Source of the DNA: DATAPD01 sp036265385
Lineage (GTDB): Bacteria > Acidobacteriota > Terriglobia > Terriglobales > Acidobacteriaceae
Direction: 5' to 3'
Length of the DNA: 64,000 nt
NCBI GenBank assembly: GCA_036265385.1
Contig: DATAPD010000001.1
Coordinates: 1-64,000 of the forward strand
A program made the position numbers and the translations under genes. The notes beneath the pieces were generated by a model, which saw nothing but the letters and a program-made list of their open reading frames with translations, was not told where the DNA came from and made no database searches. Positions 16,305 to 24,509 of the stretch are shown here, piece after piece (position 1 is the stretch's first letter; the number at the start of each line of letters is the position of its first letter).

Positions 16305-17351
16305 GTGGCCACAGTTTTTTATCAACACGATGCAAACCCAAATGCATTGAAGGGCAAGACTATCGCCGTTATCGGATATGGAAGCCAGGGGCATGCCCAG
16401 GCTCAGAACCTGCGCGACAGCGGATACTCAGTGATCATCGGCCTAGATCCGGATCGCGCATCGGCGAAGCAGGCCAGAGCAGATGGGTTTTCAGTGTACT
16501 CACCGGCCGAGGCGGCGGAGCGGGCCTGTTGGATCCAAATACTGACGCCGGATGAGACGCAAGGCGAGTTGTATGAAACCGCCATCAAGCCACACCTTAA
16601 AGCGGGCAAAATCCTCGGCGTTTCTCACGGGTTCAGTGTTCACTTCAAAACGATCGTTCCGCCCAAAGATGTAGATGTGGTCATGATTGCGCCGAAGAGC
16701 CCCGGACATCTGGTGCGTCGCGTGTACACCGAAGGCAAGGGCGTTCCTTCCCTTCTCGCTATTCACCAGGACGCAAGTGGGCGCGCACATGAATATGCCT
16801 TGTGCTACGCGCATGGCATCGGATCCACTCGCGCCGGAGTGCTGCAAACGACCTTTAAAGAAGAAACCGAGAGCGACTTGTTTGGCGAGCAGGCCGTCTT
16901 GTGCGGCGGGCTCACCTCGCTGATCAAGAAAGGCTACGAGACGCTGGTGGAAGCCGGATATCAGCCGGAAGTGGCGTATTTCGAGTGTCTGCACGAGATG
17001 AAGCTCATCGTGGACCTCATCTACGAGGGTGGTCTCGCGAGGATGCGGTACTCGATTTCAAACACTGCAGAATATGGCGATCTTACGCGTGGTAATCAGG
17101 TGGTCGGGGATGAGGCGCGTAAGAAGATGAAAGAAATCCTGGCGCGAATTCAAGACGGATCGTTTGCTAAAGAGTGGATCGAAGAAAACAAAACCGGCGG
17201 TAAGAAGTTCGCTGCTCTGCGGCAAGCAGAAAAAGAACATCCGATCGAAGCTGTGGGCGAGAAGCTACGCGGCATGATGTCGTGGATCCCGAGCGAGAAG
17301 GAGAAAGCCGAAGCGGCGGCTAAGCCGGCCGAGCAGGTTGTGAATGCTTAG
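16305..17351 (+). CDS. ilvC: Ketol-acid reductoisomerase
   Basis: Cytoplasmic enzyme of valine, leucine and isoleucine synthesis: isomerises and reduces 2-acetolactate or 2-aceto-2-hydroxybutyrate to the dihydroxy acid, using Mg2+ and a reduced nicotinamide. 348 residues, class I length. The Rossmann motif GYGSQGHAQAQNLRDSG lies at residues 24-40 and the metal-binding C-domain contains KLIVDLIYEGGL and MRYSISNTAEYGD. The start is GTG after GAGGAGG. The cofactor loop reads GLDPDR at residues 46-51, where many family members have GLR; see the findings. It overlaps ilvB by 8 nt and is first in the ilvCBN operon. Confidence 0.97.
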   Translation: MATVFYQHDANPNALKGKTIAVIGYGSQGHAQAQNLRDSGYSVIIGLDPDRASAKQARADGFSVYSPAEAAERACWIQILTPDETQGELYETAIKPHLKAGKILGVSHGFSVHFKTIVPPKDVDVVMIAPKSPGHLVRRVYTEGKGVPSLLAIHQDASGRAHEYALCYAHGIGSTRAGVLQTTFKEETESDLFGEQAVLCGGLTSLIKKGYETLVEAGYQPEVAYFECLHEMKLIVDLIYEGGLARMRYSISNTAEYGDLTRGNQVVGDEARKKMKEILARIQDGSFAKEWIEENKTGGKKFAALRQAEKEHPIEAVGEKLRGMMSWIPSEKEKAEAAAKPAEQVVNA

Positions 17352-19035
17352 AGGAGCCGACATCGTTCTGCGCTGTCTGCGTGCCGAAGGCGTGGATTTA
17401 GTCTTCGGGTATCCCGGAGGGGCAATTATGCCTCTCTATGATGCGCTGGACGGCAGCGGAGTACGACACATTCTGACGCGGCACGAACAAGGAGCCGTCT
17501 TCGCAGCGGAAGGTTATGCACGGGCGACAGGCAAGCCCGGCGTTGCCATCGCAACCAGCGGTCCCGGCGCGACGAACCTCGTCACGGGCATCGCCGACGC
17601 AAAAATGGATTCAGTTCCTCTCGTTTGCATCACGGGACAGGTAAGGTCGGGGTTGATCGGAAGCGATGCGTTCCAGGAGACAGACGTCTTCGGAATGACT
17701 TTGTCGTTGACGAAGTGGAACCGGCTGGTTCGATCGATTGAAGAAATTCCCGAAGCAATCGCGGAAGCCTTTTATTGGGCAAAGAGCGGCCGACCCGGGC
17801 CCGTCTTGCTCGACTTCCCTGTTGATTTTTTGAAGGCCCAGATGGAGTTCAAGGGGCCGTCGATCTTTAAACCGCAGCCTCAGAGCGCACAAGCATCGGA
17901 ATCCACCTTCGAAGCAACGCTCATTGCGCTTCTGCAACAGGCCAAGAAACCGGTAGCGTTAGTGGGCGCGGGAGTAAAGCTGGCTGGCGCAACGGACAAT
18001 TTGCAGGAACTGCTCGACACTCTTCAGATTCCGGCGTTCGCAACGGTGCACGGCCTGGGAGCAATCAAGCAAGAGTCTCCGTACTACCTGGGGATGGTGG
18101 GGATGCACGGCACGCGTGCCGCAAACATGGCGCTCCACGATACCGACCTGCTCCTGGTTTTCGGTGCACGTCTGGATGATCGCGTAACAGGCGATCCGGC
18201 GCGGTTTGCTCCCAACGCGAAGATCGTCCACTTCGAAATTGATCCATCGCAACTGGACCGCGTGCGCGCCTGCGAACTGCCAGTGATTGGCAATCTCGCC
18301 GAGACGATTCCGGCTTTCCTGAACGAAGTCCAGCACGCACATTTTCCTAGCTGGCGTGAATGGCTTGACGAAACGTGCAGCCAAGATCGTGCAGAACCGC
18401 CGTTGAGCGGTTTGGCTCAACCAACACGTCGCTTTCTGGACGAATTGTTCCACCGGCTTCCCGCAAACAGCACGATCATCACGGATGTCGGGCAACACCA
18501 GATGTGGTCGGCACAGCGGTATCGGAAGAATTCCGAGCGAGGTTTCATCACCTCGGGTGGATTGGGCTCGATGGGTTTTGCTCTTCCGGCTGCCGTGGGT
18601 GTTCAGCTTGCCAAGCCGACGGAGACGGTGTTGTGCGTTTCCGGTGATGGCGGATTCCAGATGAACATTCAGGAACTGGCCACACTTCATCGGCTGGTGC
18701 TGCCGATCAAGATGGTGATCATCGATAACAAGTATTTGGGGATGGTGCGCCAGTGGCAGCAGCTGTTCTATGACCGCAACTATGCTGAAACGGACTTGAG
18801 TGACAACCCGGATTTCGTGGCCATCGGTCAGGCGTACAAGATCAAGTCGTTCGCGTTATATGAGGACGAATTTCGTCCGGAGCACTTGAGTGCAGAAACC
18901 GATCAGCGGCTCAAAGAATTTCTAGCGTCGCCAGAGCCCGGATTGCTCGTATTCGAGTGCCATCCAGAGGCAAACGTATACCCGATGGTTCCGGCGGGGG
19001 CAGCACTTTCAGAAATGGTGTTCGAGGAAGAGTAG
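17344..19035 (+). CDS. ilvB: Acetolactate synthase large subunit
   Basis: Catalytic subunit of acetohydroxyacid synthase: ThDP-dependent condensation of two pyruvates, or pyruvate and 2-oxobutyrate, the first common step of branched-chain synthesis. 563 residues. The N-domain has FGYPGGAIMPLYDAL and the catalytic Glu in RHEQGAVFAAEGYARA; the central FAD-binding domain and the ThDP/Mg site (SGDGGFQMNIQEL, then NKYLGMVRQWQQLFY) follow in the usual order. The ATG lies inside the end of ilvC, an 8-nt overlap that suggests coupled translation. The regulatory subunit follows after 60 nt. Confidence 0.97.
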   Translation: MLRGADIVLRCLRAEGVDLVFGYPGGAIMPLYDALDGSGVRHILTRHEQGAVFAAEGYARATGKPGVAIATSGPGATNLVTGIADAKMDSVPLVCITGQVRSGLIGSDAFQETDVFGMTLSLTKWNRLVRSIEEIPEAIAEAFYWAKSGRPGPVLLDFPVDFLKAQMEFKGPSIFKPQPQSAQASESTFEATLIALLQQAKKPVALVGAGVKLAGATDNLQELLDTLQIPAFATVHGLGAIKQESPYYLGMVGMHGTRAANMALHDTDLLLVFGARLDDRVTGDPARFAPNAKIVHFEIDPSQLDRVRACELPVIGNLAETIPAFLNEVQHAHFPSWREWLDETCSQDRAEPPLSGLAQPTRRFLDELFHRLPANSTIITDVGQHQMWSAQRYRKNSERGFITSGGLGSMGFALPAAVGVQLAKPTETVLCVSGDGGFQMNIQELATLHRLVLPIKMVIIDNKYLGMVRQWQQLFYDRNYAETDLSDNPDFVAIGQAYKIKSFALYEDEFRPEHLSAETDQRLKEFLASPEPGLLVFECHPEANVYPMVPAGAALSEMVFEEE

Positions 19036-19095
19036 AAGCAGTATCGACGGGCGAAGGTGCCCGTTTCTAAACAAAGAATATTGGGAGACCAAACC

Positions 19096-19410
19096 ATGCA
19101 GGTATTTCACATCCGCTATCGCAATACACAGGGAACGTTGATGCGCATCTTGAGCGCGGTATCGCGGCGCGGGCTAGATCTTCCTTTCGTACAAGCCGAA
19201 CCAGAGGAGCATACGCACAAAGTTACCTTGTTGCTTGAAGTAAGTCCGAAGCAGGTTGGCCAGCTATTTCGCGACTGGCGCGCGGTCGTGGACGTGATGG
19301 ATGTGCGTGCGGGTGCGCCGATTTCGAACTGGGATCATTCGGCATGGAATACTCCGCATCCACCGGCGTCGGTTGGGAATGATGGAGCGGCGCGGGCGGC
19401 AATGGCGTAG
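19096..19410 (+). CDS. ilvN: Acetolactate synthase small (ACT) subunit, short form
   Basis: Regulatory subunit of acetolactate synthase, 104 residues with one ACT domain (VFHIRYRNTQGTLMRILSAV then RGLDLPFVQAEPEEH). This is closer to the short IlvM type than to the ~160-residue IlvN/IlvH type, so valine feedback may differ. The symbol is given by position. The frame reaches back to a GTG at 19057, but the ATG at 19096 follows GGGAG and begins the ACT fold correctly. The last ~25 residues are a Pro/Ala-rich tail. A terminator 40 nt downstream ends the ilvCBN operon. Confidence 0.85.
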   Translation: MQVFHIRYRNTQGTLMRILSAVSRRGLDLPFVQAEPEEHTHKVTLLLEVSPKQVGQLFRDWRAVVDVMDVRAGAPISNWDHSAWNTPHPPASVGNDGAARAAMA

Positions 19411-19449
19411 GACAGCGGCGAACTCAAGCTACGAACTTCTAGCAAAAAC

Positions 19450-19474
19450 ACCCACAGTTACGGCTGTGGGTTTT
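19450..19474 (+). terminator. Terminator of ilvCBN
   Basis: ACCCACAG/CTGTGGGT 8-bp perfect stem, TTACGG loop, then TTTTAT. It separates ilvN from ilvD, so ilvD probably has its own promoter. Confidence 0.85.
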
Positions 19475-19571
19475 ATGTTGCCCAAGAGTTTCGAATCCAG
19501 AACAGTCACTGCACGAATTACCTCATCGGTTGATGACTACCAGGGGCTGTTTGTTGGTATCTTTAACACCT

Positions 19572-21245
19572 ATGGATCTTAAGCATCGCAGTCGTGGAAT
19601 TACGGAAGGGCGCGACCGATCGCCGGCGCGCGCTATGTTCAAAGCCATCGGGTTTACCGATGCCGATTTGGCAAAACCGCTCATTGGAGTGGCGAACACC
19701 TGGATTGAGACGATGCCTTGTAACTTCCATTTGCGTCGACTCGGAGTGAAGGTGAAGGACGGCATCCGAGCCGCTGGCGGCACACCCATGGAGTTCAACA
19801 CGATTGCGATTTCCGACGGTGAGACAATGGGCACGGAAGGCATGCGGGCATCGCTGGTTAGCCGCGAACTGATAGCAGACTCCATTGAACTCGTTTGCCG
19901 CGGCCAGATGTTCGATGCCGTCTTGTGCATCGTAGGCTGCGACAAAACCATTCCGGCCGCAGCAATGGCTCTCGCTCGGATGAATCTTCCCGGCATGGTT
20001 CTTTACGGCGGGACGATAGCAGCAGGATCCTACAAGGGGAAAGATGTCACCATACAAGATGTGTTCGAAGCTGTTGGTGCCAACGCAGCCGGTAAGATGA
20101 CAGATGCGGATTTGAAGGCGCTTGAGGATGTGGCTTGTCCGGGTGCGGGCGCCTGCGGTGGACAATACACCGCAAACACAATGTCGACTGTGATGGAGAT
20201 GATCGGGCTCTCGCCGATTGGGTTCAACAGTGTTCCGGCAACAGACGCAAAAAAAGACGAGATCGCATTTAAGTGTGGCGATGTCGTGATGAGTCTGTTG
20301 AAGCGAGGAATGAAGCCACGAGACATTTTGACGGAAGAAGCATTCGAGAATGCAATCGCCTCCGTTGCGGCAACAGGCGGCTCCACGAATGCCGTTCTGC
20401 ATTTGCTCGCTATCGCACGGGAAGCGGGTCTGTATCTAGACATCGATGATTTTCAAACCGTGAGCGAGCGTACTCCCCTGTTGGCAGACCTTAAACCCGC
20501 GGGGCGATTCGTGGCGGCCGACATGCATCGGGCAGGAGGAGTTCGTCTGCTCGCTCGGCGGCTGATTATCGGGAAACATCTACACGGAAAAGCCGCAACG
20601 GTGACGGGATTGACAATAAACCAGGAAGCGGAGAGCGCAATCGAAACGCCCGGACAGCAGGTGATCGCGCCTTTGGACAAACCGCTGAAAAAAAGTGGCG
20701 GGCTGGTGATTCTCCACGGCAATCTTGCACCCAAAGGATGTGTAGCGAAAATCAGCGGACATGAACGATTGTCGCACCGTGGACCCGCGCGCGTGTTCGA
20801 TTCCGAAGAAGCGGCAATGACCGCGGTGACCTCTAAACAAATTAAGTCTGGCGATGTCGTAGTCATTCGCAATGAAGGACCCAAAGGGGGCCCCGGTATG
20901 CGCGAAATGCTGGGAGTAACAGCAGCGATTGTTGGGGAAGGCTTGGGGGAAACTGTGGCGCTGTTGACTGATGGTCGTTTCAGCGGTGCGACTCGCGGAC
21001 TTATGATTGGGCATGTGGCTCCGGAAGCCGCGTTAGGCGGTCCGATTGCTTCGATCCACGAAGGCGACACCATCTCGATCGACATCAACCATCGCAAACT
21101 CGATGTCGAAATCAGTGACGAGACATTACGTGAGCGAATGAAACATTGGAAACCAGTCGCCCCACGCTATGAGAACGGTGTGTTCGCAAAATATGCTGCA
21201 TTAGTGTCATCAGCATCGGAGGGAGCGGTAACGCGTCCGCGTTAA
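19572..21245 (+). CDS. ilvD: Dihydroxy-acid dehydratase
   Basis: Iron-sulphur dehydratase converting 2,3-dihydroxy-isovalerate and -methylvalerate to the 2-oxo acids, the step after IlvC. 557 residues, normal length. Cluster-ligand cysteines are visible in the contexts TMPCNFHL, VGCDKTIPAAA and CPGAGACGGQYTANTM, and the C-domain has the RNEGPKGGPGMREML and DGRFSGATRG motifs. The frame extends to 19530, but the family begins with MxLKHRSRGITEGRDRSPAR-like sequence, which starts at the ATG at 19572. No strong ribosome site is visible before it. Confidence 0.95.
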   Translation: MDLKHRSRGITEGRDRSPARAMFKAIGFTDADLAKPLIGVANTWIETMPCNFHLRRLGVKVKDGIRAAGGTPMEFNTIAISDGETMGTEGMRASLVSRELIADSIELVCRGQMFDAVLCIVGCDKTIPAAAMALARMNLPGMVLYGGTIAAGSYKGKDVTIQDVFEAVGANAAGKMTDADLKALEDVACPGAGACGGQYTANTMSTVMEMIGLSPIGFNSVPATDAKKDEIAFKCGDVVMSLLKRGMKPRDILTEEAFENAIASVAATGGSTNAVLHLLAIAREAGLYLDIDDFQTVSERTPLLADLKPAGRFVAADMHRAGGVRLLARRLIIGKHLHGKAATVTGLTINQEAESAIETPGQQVIAPLDKPLKKSGGLVILHGNLAPKGCVAKISGHERLSHRGPARVFDSEEAAMTAVTSKQIKSGDVVVIRNEGPKGGPGMREMLGVTAAIVGEGLGETVALLTDGRFSGATRGLMIGHVAPEAALGGPIASIHEGDTISIDINHRKLDVEISDETLRERMKHWKPVAPRYENGVFAKYAALVSSASEGAVTRPR

Positions 21246-21314
21246 CAATTTGCTCGAATCAGGGTTGCGACACCGCCGCATCTATGGTGCACACGCAATG
21301 ACAAACGCGATGTG

Positions 21315-21734
21315 CTAATCGAGTGCGGGTTCATCCGCATGACTGCGGTAGATCCAGAGTCCCACTCCTACCGCAGAAGCAAGCATCAGGACGCGAAGGT
21401 ACTGGGCAGCAGGAATGGCAGTATCGCCAAGCAATACACGGACAAACCCAAAGGATGCGCTGGCAACGCACAACATGAAATAGAGTTTTTCTTTACTGCT
21501 GCGCGCAAACCAGGTGAGTATCGCGAGCACAATCGCAACGATTCCGTAGATGACGAGCATGACGAGGCTGGAAATGTGTCCAGGACCGTGAGAGGGAATT
21601 GCGGTTCTGGGAAGCGCGAATCCAGGAACGGCCAGGCCTAAGAAAAAAATAGAGTGGATGAGCGCAATTAATACGCGCTTGCGGTTGCTTAGGATGGCGA
21701 ACTCGTCCATGTTGTGTGTAGTGTATCGCAGCAC
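21315..21734 (-). CDS. Small four-helix membrane protein of unknown function
   Basis: A 139-residue membrane protein with four hydrophobic segments (LIALIHSIFFLGLAVPGF, LVMLVIYGIVAIVLAILTWF, LYFMLCVASASFGFVRVLLG, LRVLMLASAVGVGLWIY). I do not recognise a family. The start may be the GTG at 21734, which follows AGGAAA, or the ATG at 21710. It is divergent from the DinB gene with only 11 bp between the start codons, so the two promoters must overlap the opposite coding sequence or the start used is the inner one. Confidence 0.6.
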   Translation of the reverse strand: MLRYTTHNMDEFAILSNRKRVLIALIHSIFFLGLAVPGFALPRTAIPSHGPGHISSLVMLVIYGIVAIVLAILTWFARSSKEKLYFMLCVASASFGFVRVLLGDTAIPAAQYLRVLMLASAVGVGLWIYRSHADEPALD

Positions 21735-21745
21735 GATTTCCTATC

Positions 21746-22279
21746 ATGAATAAAGGCGCTTTTAGCTTGCCGGAACCGTGGTTGAGGGGGACACTGAGCG
21801 AAATTCCCGCCGTACAGCGGGCCGTGTTGCACGCACTGGCATTAGCGAAGGAAGATGTGATCCGCTGGTGCGGTGATCTCTCTGACGAGCAAATGCACGC
21901 CAAGCCAAACGGACTGGCTTCAGTTGCATTTCATCTTCGGCATATTGTTCGAAGCTGCGATCGATTGTTGACTTACGCTGAGGGACGCGAGCTAAGCAAC
22001 ACGCAAATGGCGGGATTGGATTGCGAAATGGATGCTCCTGGTATGGCGAAGTCGATTTTCTCCGAGTTCGAAGCCGGGTTGGCGAGCGCAGCGGAACGGG
22101 TGAAGAATTTCGATCCGTCTTTGTTGGAACAGTCGCGTATTGTGGGCAGAAAAGGGTTCGCGACAACCCTTGGAGGCCTCTTGGTGCATATCGCCGATCA
22201 CACCCAAAGACATGTGGGGCAGGCGATCACGACGGCAAAAATCCTAACGAGCCCGACTAACGCTTTGCACGACAGCTAG
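21746..22279 (+). CDS. DinB-superfamily protein
   Basis: A 177-residue four-helix-bundle protein of the DinB/YfiT-like superfamily. The His ligands of the expected divalent-metal site are visible in VAFHLRHIVRSCDRLL (around residue 58) and HIADHTQRHVGQAI (around residue 145). Family members are thiol- or sugar-dependent transferases, or are of unknown role. It starts 11 bp from a divergent membrane protein and overlaps the 3' end of the convergent MATE gene by 4 nt. Confidence 0.8.
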   Translation: MNKGAFSLPEPWLRGTLSEIPAVQRAVLHALALAKEDVIRWCGDLSDEQMHAKPNGLASVAFHLRHIVRSCDRLLTYAEGRELSNTQMAGLDCEMDAPGMAKSIFSEFEAGLASAAERVKNFDPSLLEQSRIVGRKGFATTLGGLLVHIADHTQRHVGQAITTAKILTSPTNALHDS

Positions 22280-23679
22280 CCGAAGCGTTTACCCTTCGAC
22301 CGAACAGACGCCCGACGAGACAATCCTGCTGCACTCCTTTTGTTCCATGCGTATAGAAGCACACTGCCGATAATAATCAAACCAATACACAATCCGATCC
22401 AAATGCCAACAGCGCCCCATCCCAACTTGAAACAGAGAAAGTAACCGAGCGGAAGACCGATGAACCAATAGGCAACAAGATTCGCCAGCATCGGTGTGTG
22501 GGTGTCGCCAGTGCCGCGCAGCGCTCCGGTAGCAACGGTTTGCAATCCATCAAAGAGTTGAAACGCCGCGGCAACGAGGAGAAGAGACGCACCAACACGA
22601 ACCACCGCTGGATCCGGTGAAAACAATCGCGCGATGAATCGAGAAAAACTGACGAACATCAACCCTGCGAATGACATGAAACTGCAGCCAAGCAGGATGG
22701 CGGACCAGCCAGCGCGGCGGGCCCCTTGAGAATCGCCCCGACCGAGTTGCTGACCAACTCGTACGGCTGCCGCGGAACTCACACCGAGCGGCACCATAAA
22801 CGTGAAGGCCGCACAATTGAGTGCTATTTCATGTCCCGAGAGCGGCATGGGACCGAGTTTTGCGCATAGCGCAGTAGCGGCTGCAAAAGCACTAATCTCC
22901 AGCAGGATTTGTGTTGCGGCCGGCAAACCCAGACGGAAAAGCGCGGCAATGCGATCAATCTCAAGACGCATCGCGGAATGCCAACTCGGCAACTTCCGGC
23001 GCGACTCGACCCATAAAAAGGTAATCAAGAGAACAATAAACATATAAGTGCGAGCGATGAAGGTCGAAAAACCGGATCCTGTAATACCCCTTGCTTGAAA
23101 GCCCAGATGGCCATAGATGAAAACCCAGTTTCCAAAAGCATTCACCAAGTTTGCGGATAACAAGGCAAACGTAATCGGGCGAACAACATTCACAGCTTGC
23201 AAATATCGGCGAACGGCAAAATATCCCAGCAGCGGGAGAGTGCCCCAATTGAGAGCGTGCAGGAAAGGACGCATGGGTTCGACCAGCTCGGGGCTGATCC
23301 CGAAAACCTGCATCAGCATTGGCCAAGACAAAGCGGCCGCCATGAGGACGGGGGTGAGGAGTAGCGCGAGGAAAAATCCATTTACCAGCGAATGGCGAGC
23401 GTCTTCCAAATCTTCCCGGCCATAAGCCTGGGCAACAAAGGTATCCAGGCCGAGTAGTAGCCCGCCCCCAAAGATCGCAATGCTGTGATAGAGACTTTGG
23501 CCAAGACCAGTAGAGCCAATAGCAACCGCGCTGTTTGGCAAGCGTCCGACCATCACTGTGTCCACGATTCCCATGCTCATCCAGCCCACTTCAGCCAAGA
23601 CCAACGGAAGCGCGAGCTTCAGCGTGGCGCGGCATTCTTGGGTGAGCGTAGGAATCGTCGTAGCGTCCGGCGCAGACAT
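22276..23679 (-). CDS. MATE-family efflux transporter
   Basis: Inner-membrane multidrug and toxin extrusion transporter, 467 residues with about 12 transmembrane helices in two related halves. Typical MATE sequence is visible, such as MGIVDTVMVGRLPNSAVAIG in TM1 and the second-half LGVSSAAAVRVGQQLGRGD. It exports organic cations or drugs using a Na+ or H+ gradient; the substrate is not predictable. It appears monocistronic. A 16-bp palindrome lies 87 bp upstream of the ATG and may be its operator. Confidence 0.92.
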   Translation of the reverse strand: MSAPDATTIPTLTQECRATLKLALPLVLAEVGWMSMGIVDTVMVGRLPNSAVAIGSTGLGQSLYHSIAIFGGGLLLGLDTFVAQAYGREDLEDARHSLVNGFFLALLLTPVLMAAALSWPMLMQVFGISPELVEPMRPFLHALNWGTLPLLGYFAVRRYLQAVNVVRPITFALLSANLVNAFGNWVFIYGHLGFQARGITGSGFSTFIARTYMFIVLLITFLWVESRRKLPSWHSAMRLEIDRIAALFRLGLPAATQILLEISAFAAATALCAKLGPMPLSGHEIALNCAAFTFMVPLGVSSAAAVRVGQQLGRGDSQGARRAGWSAILLGCSFMSFAGLMFVSFSRFIARLFSPDPAVVRVGASLLLVAAAFQLFDGLQTVATGALRGTGDTHTPMLANLVAYWFIGLPLGYFLCFKLGWGAVGIWIGLCIGLIIIGSVLLYAWNKRSAAGLSRRASVRSKGKRFG

Positions 23680-23765
23680 GTGGACGTGAGGATACCAAGT
23701 TCCAATCGAGAGTTGGGCATCTTGAGATGAACGCGGCTGAAGAATGGTCTCTAACGCTGGGCTGG

Positions 23766-23781
23766 TTCAGAACATTCTGAA
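23766..23781. promoter_or_regulatory. 16-bp palindrome upstream of the MATE gene
   Basis: TTCAGAA-CA-TTCTGAA is a perfect inverted repeat in the 187-bp space between the MATE start and the DUF192 stop. It looks like a dimeric-repressor operator; no match to a named regulator is claimed. Confidence 0.45.
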
Positions 23782-23866
23782 ATAACCGGCTACGGAACCA
23801 TCACTCAGGTGATCAGTGGACGCCGCAGTCTCAACTTTCTCATCGCTGTGAATCGCAGAAACTGGG

Positions 23867-24346
23867 TTACACGATCTCGCGTTCAGCGGCGTCCGACTTC
23901 CTGAGTACGGTGGCCTCAGCACTAATTGGGGTTGGTTCCAGGCTGGTCTGAGACAAAGGTTGCGGAACTTTTTTCGATTCGTAACGTTCAATCACAAGTT
24001 TATCGCCCACTTCTGTCCGGCTGCGGAAAATGGAGTGAACCGGCAACTCAATCACGCTCTCCGCACGCCTCTTAGGAAGAATTAGGCGAAAGGGCTTCAC
24101 CATCTCTCGCGTGCTAACGACACGAAAATCCTTGTCGATCATGACGACGTCAAACGAAAAGAGCATCCCGATGGTGTGGATCGAGTTCGCGGGCACGATC
24201 CACACTCCGCTGTCGGGTTTTAGAGATCTTTTGCCAAGAAGTCCAATAAGTCGACTCAGTACCGAGTCGGCCACTCGAACTCGAAAGGCTAAGAAAGTCC
24301 CTTTCGTCTCGTTGTAGACGAAGACTTCGCGTGATTTTACGAACAT
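23867..24346 (-). CDS. DUF192 protein at the end of the Tad operon
   Basis: A 159-residue DUF192-family protein. Core motifs are RLIGLLGKRSLKPDSGVWIV and IHTIGMLFSFDVVMIDKDF followed by VELPVHS-like sequence (IELPVHSIF). The family is found as secreted or membrane-linked small beta-rich proteins of unknown role, and it often sits near Tad/type II secretion genes in Acidobacteria. The C-terminal 35 residues are an extra tail. ATG follows AAAGGAC. It lies 31 nt after a microprotein gene and ends the minus-strand pilus block. Confidence 0.82.
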   Translation of the reverse strand: MFVKSREVFVYNETKGTFLAFRVRVADSVLSRLIGLLGKRSLKPDSGVWIVPANSIHTIGMLFSFDVVMIDKDFRVVSTREMVKPFRLILPKRRAESVIELPVHSIFRSRTEVGDKLVIERYESKKVPQPLSQTSLEPTPISAEATVLRKSDAAEREIV

Positions 24347-24377
24347 GTCCTTTGCCTGATGTAAAGTTCGAATTTAT

Positions 24378-24476
24378 TTAACGAGGAGCTTTTTTCTTCA
24401 TCCGATAGATGAGCAACAGCAATGTGCAAACTGCGAGAACTCCCGAAATGATTCTGATCAACGAAACGTTATCCAT
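24378..24476 (-). CDS. 32-residue single-pass membrane microprotein in the Tad operon
   Basis: A short gene: ATG at 24476 preceded by AAAGAGGTGAAAC on the minus strand (a strong ribosome site), 32 codons and a TAA. The product has a polar N-terminus, one transmembrane helix (IISGVLAVCTLLLLIY) and a strongly basic end (RMKKKAPR), so the C-terminus should face the cytoplasm. It lies between tadC and DUF192 in the same direction with 33-nt and 31-nt gaps. Its function is unknown; the good ribosome site and neat topology argue it is real. Confidence 0.7.
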   Translation of the reverse strand: MDNVSLIRIISGVLAVCTLLLLIYRMKKKAPR

Positions 24477-24509
24477 GTTTCACCTCTTTTAATTTGAACC
24501 GCTGAACTT

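Noticed and set aside
19490..19498. TTCGAATCC resembling a tRNA T-loop
   Set aside because: No acceptor, D or anticodon stem can be drawn around it.
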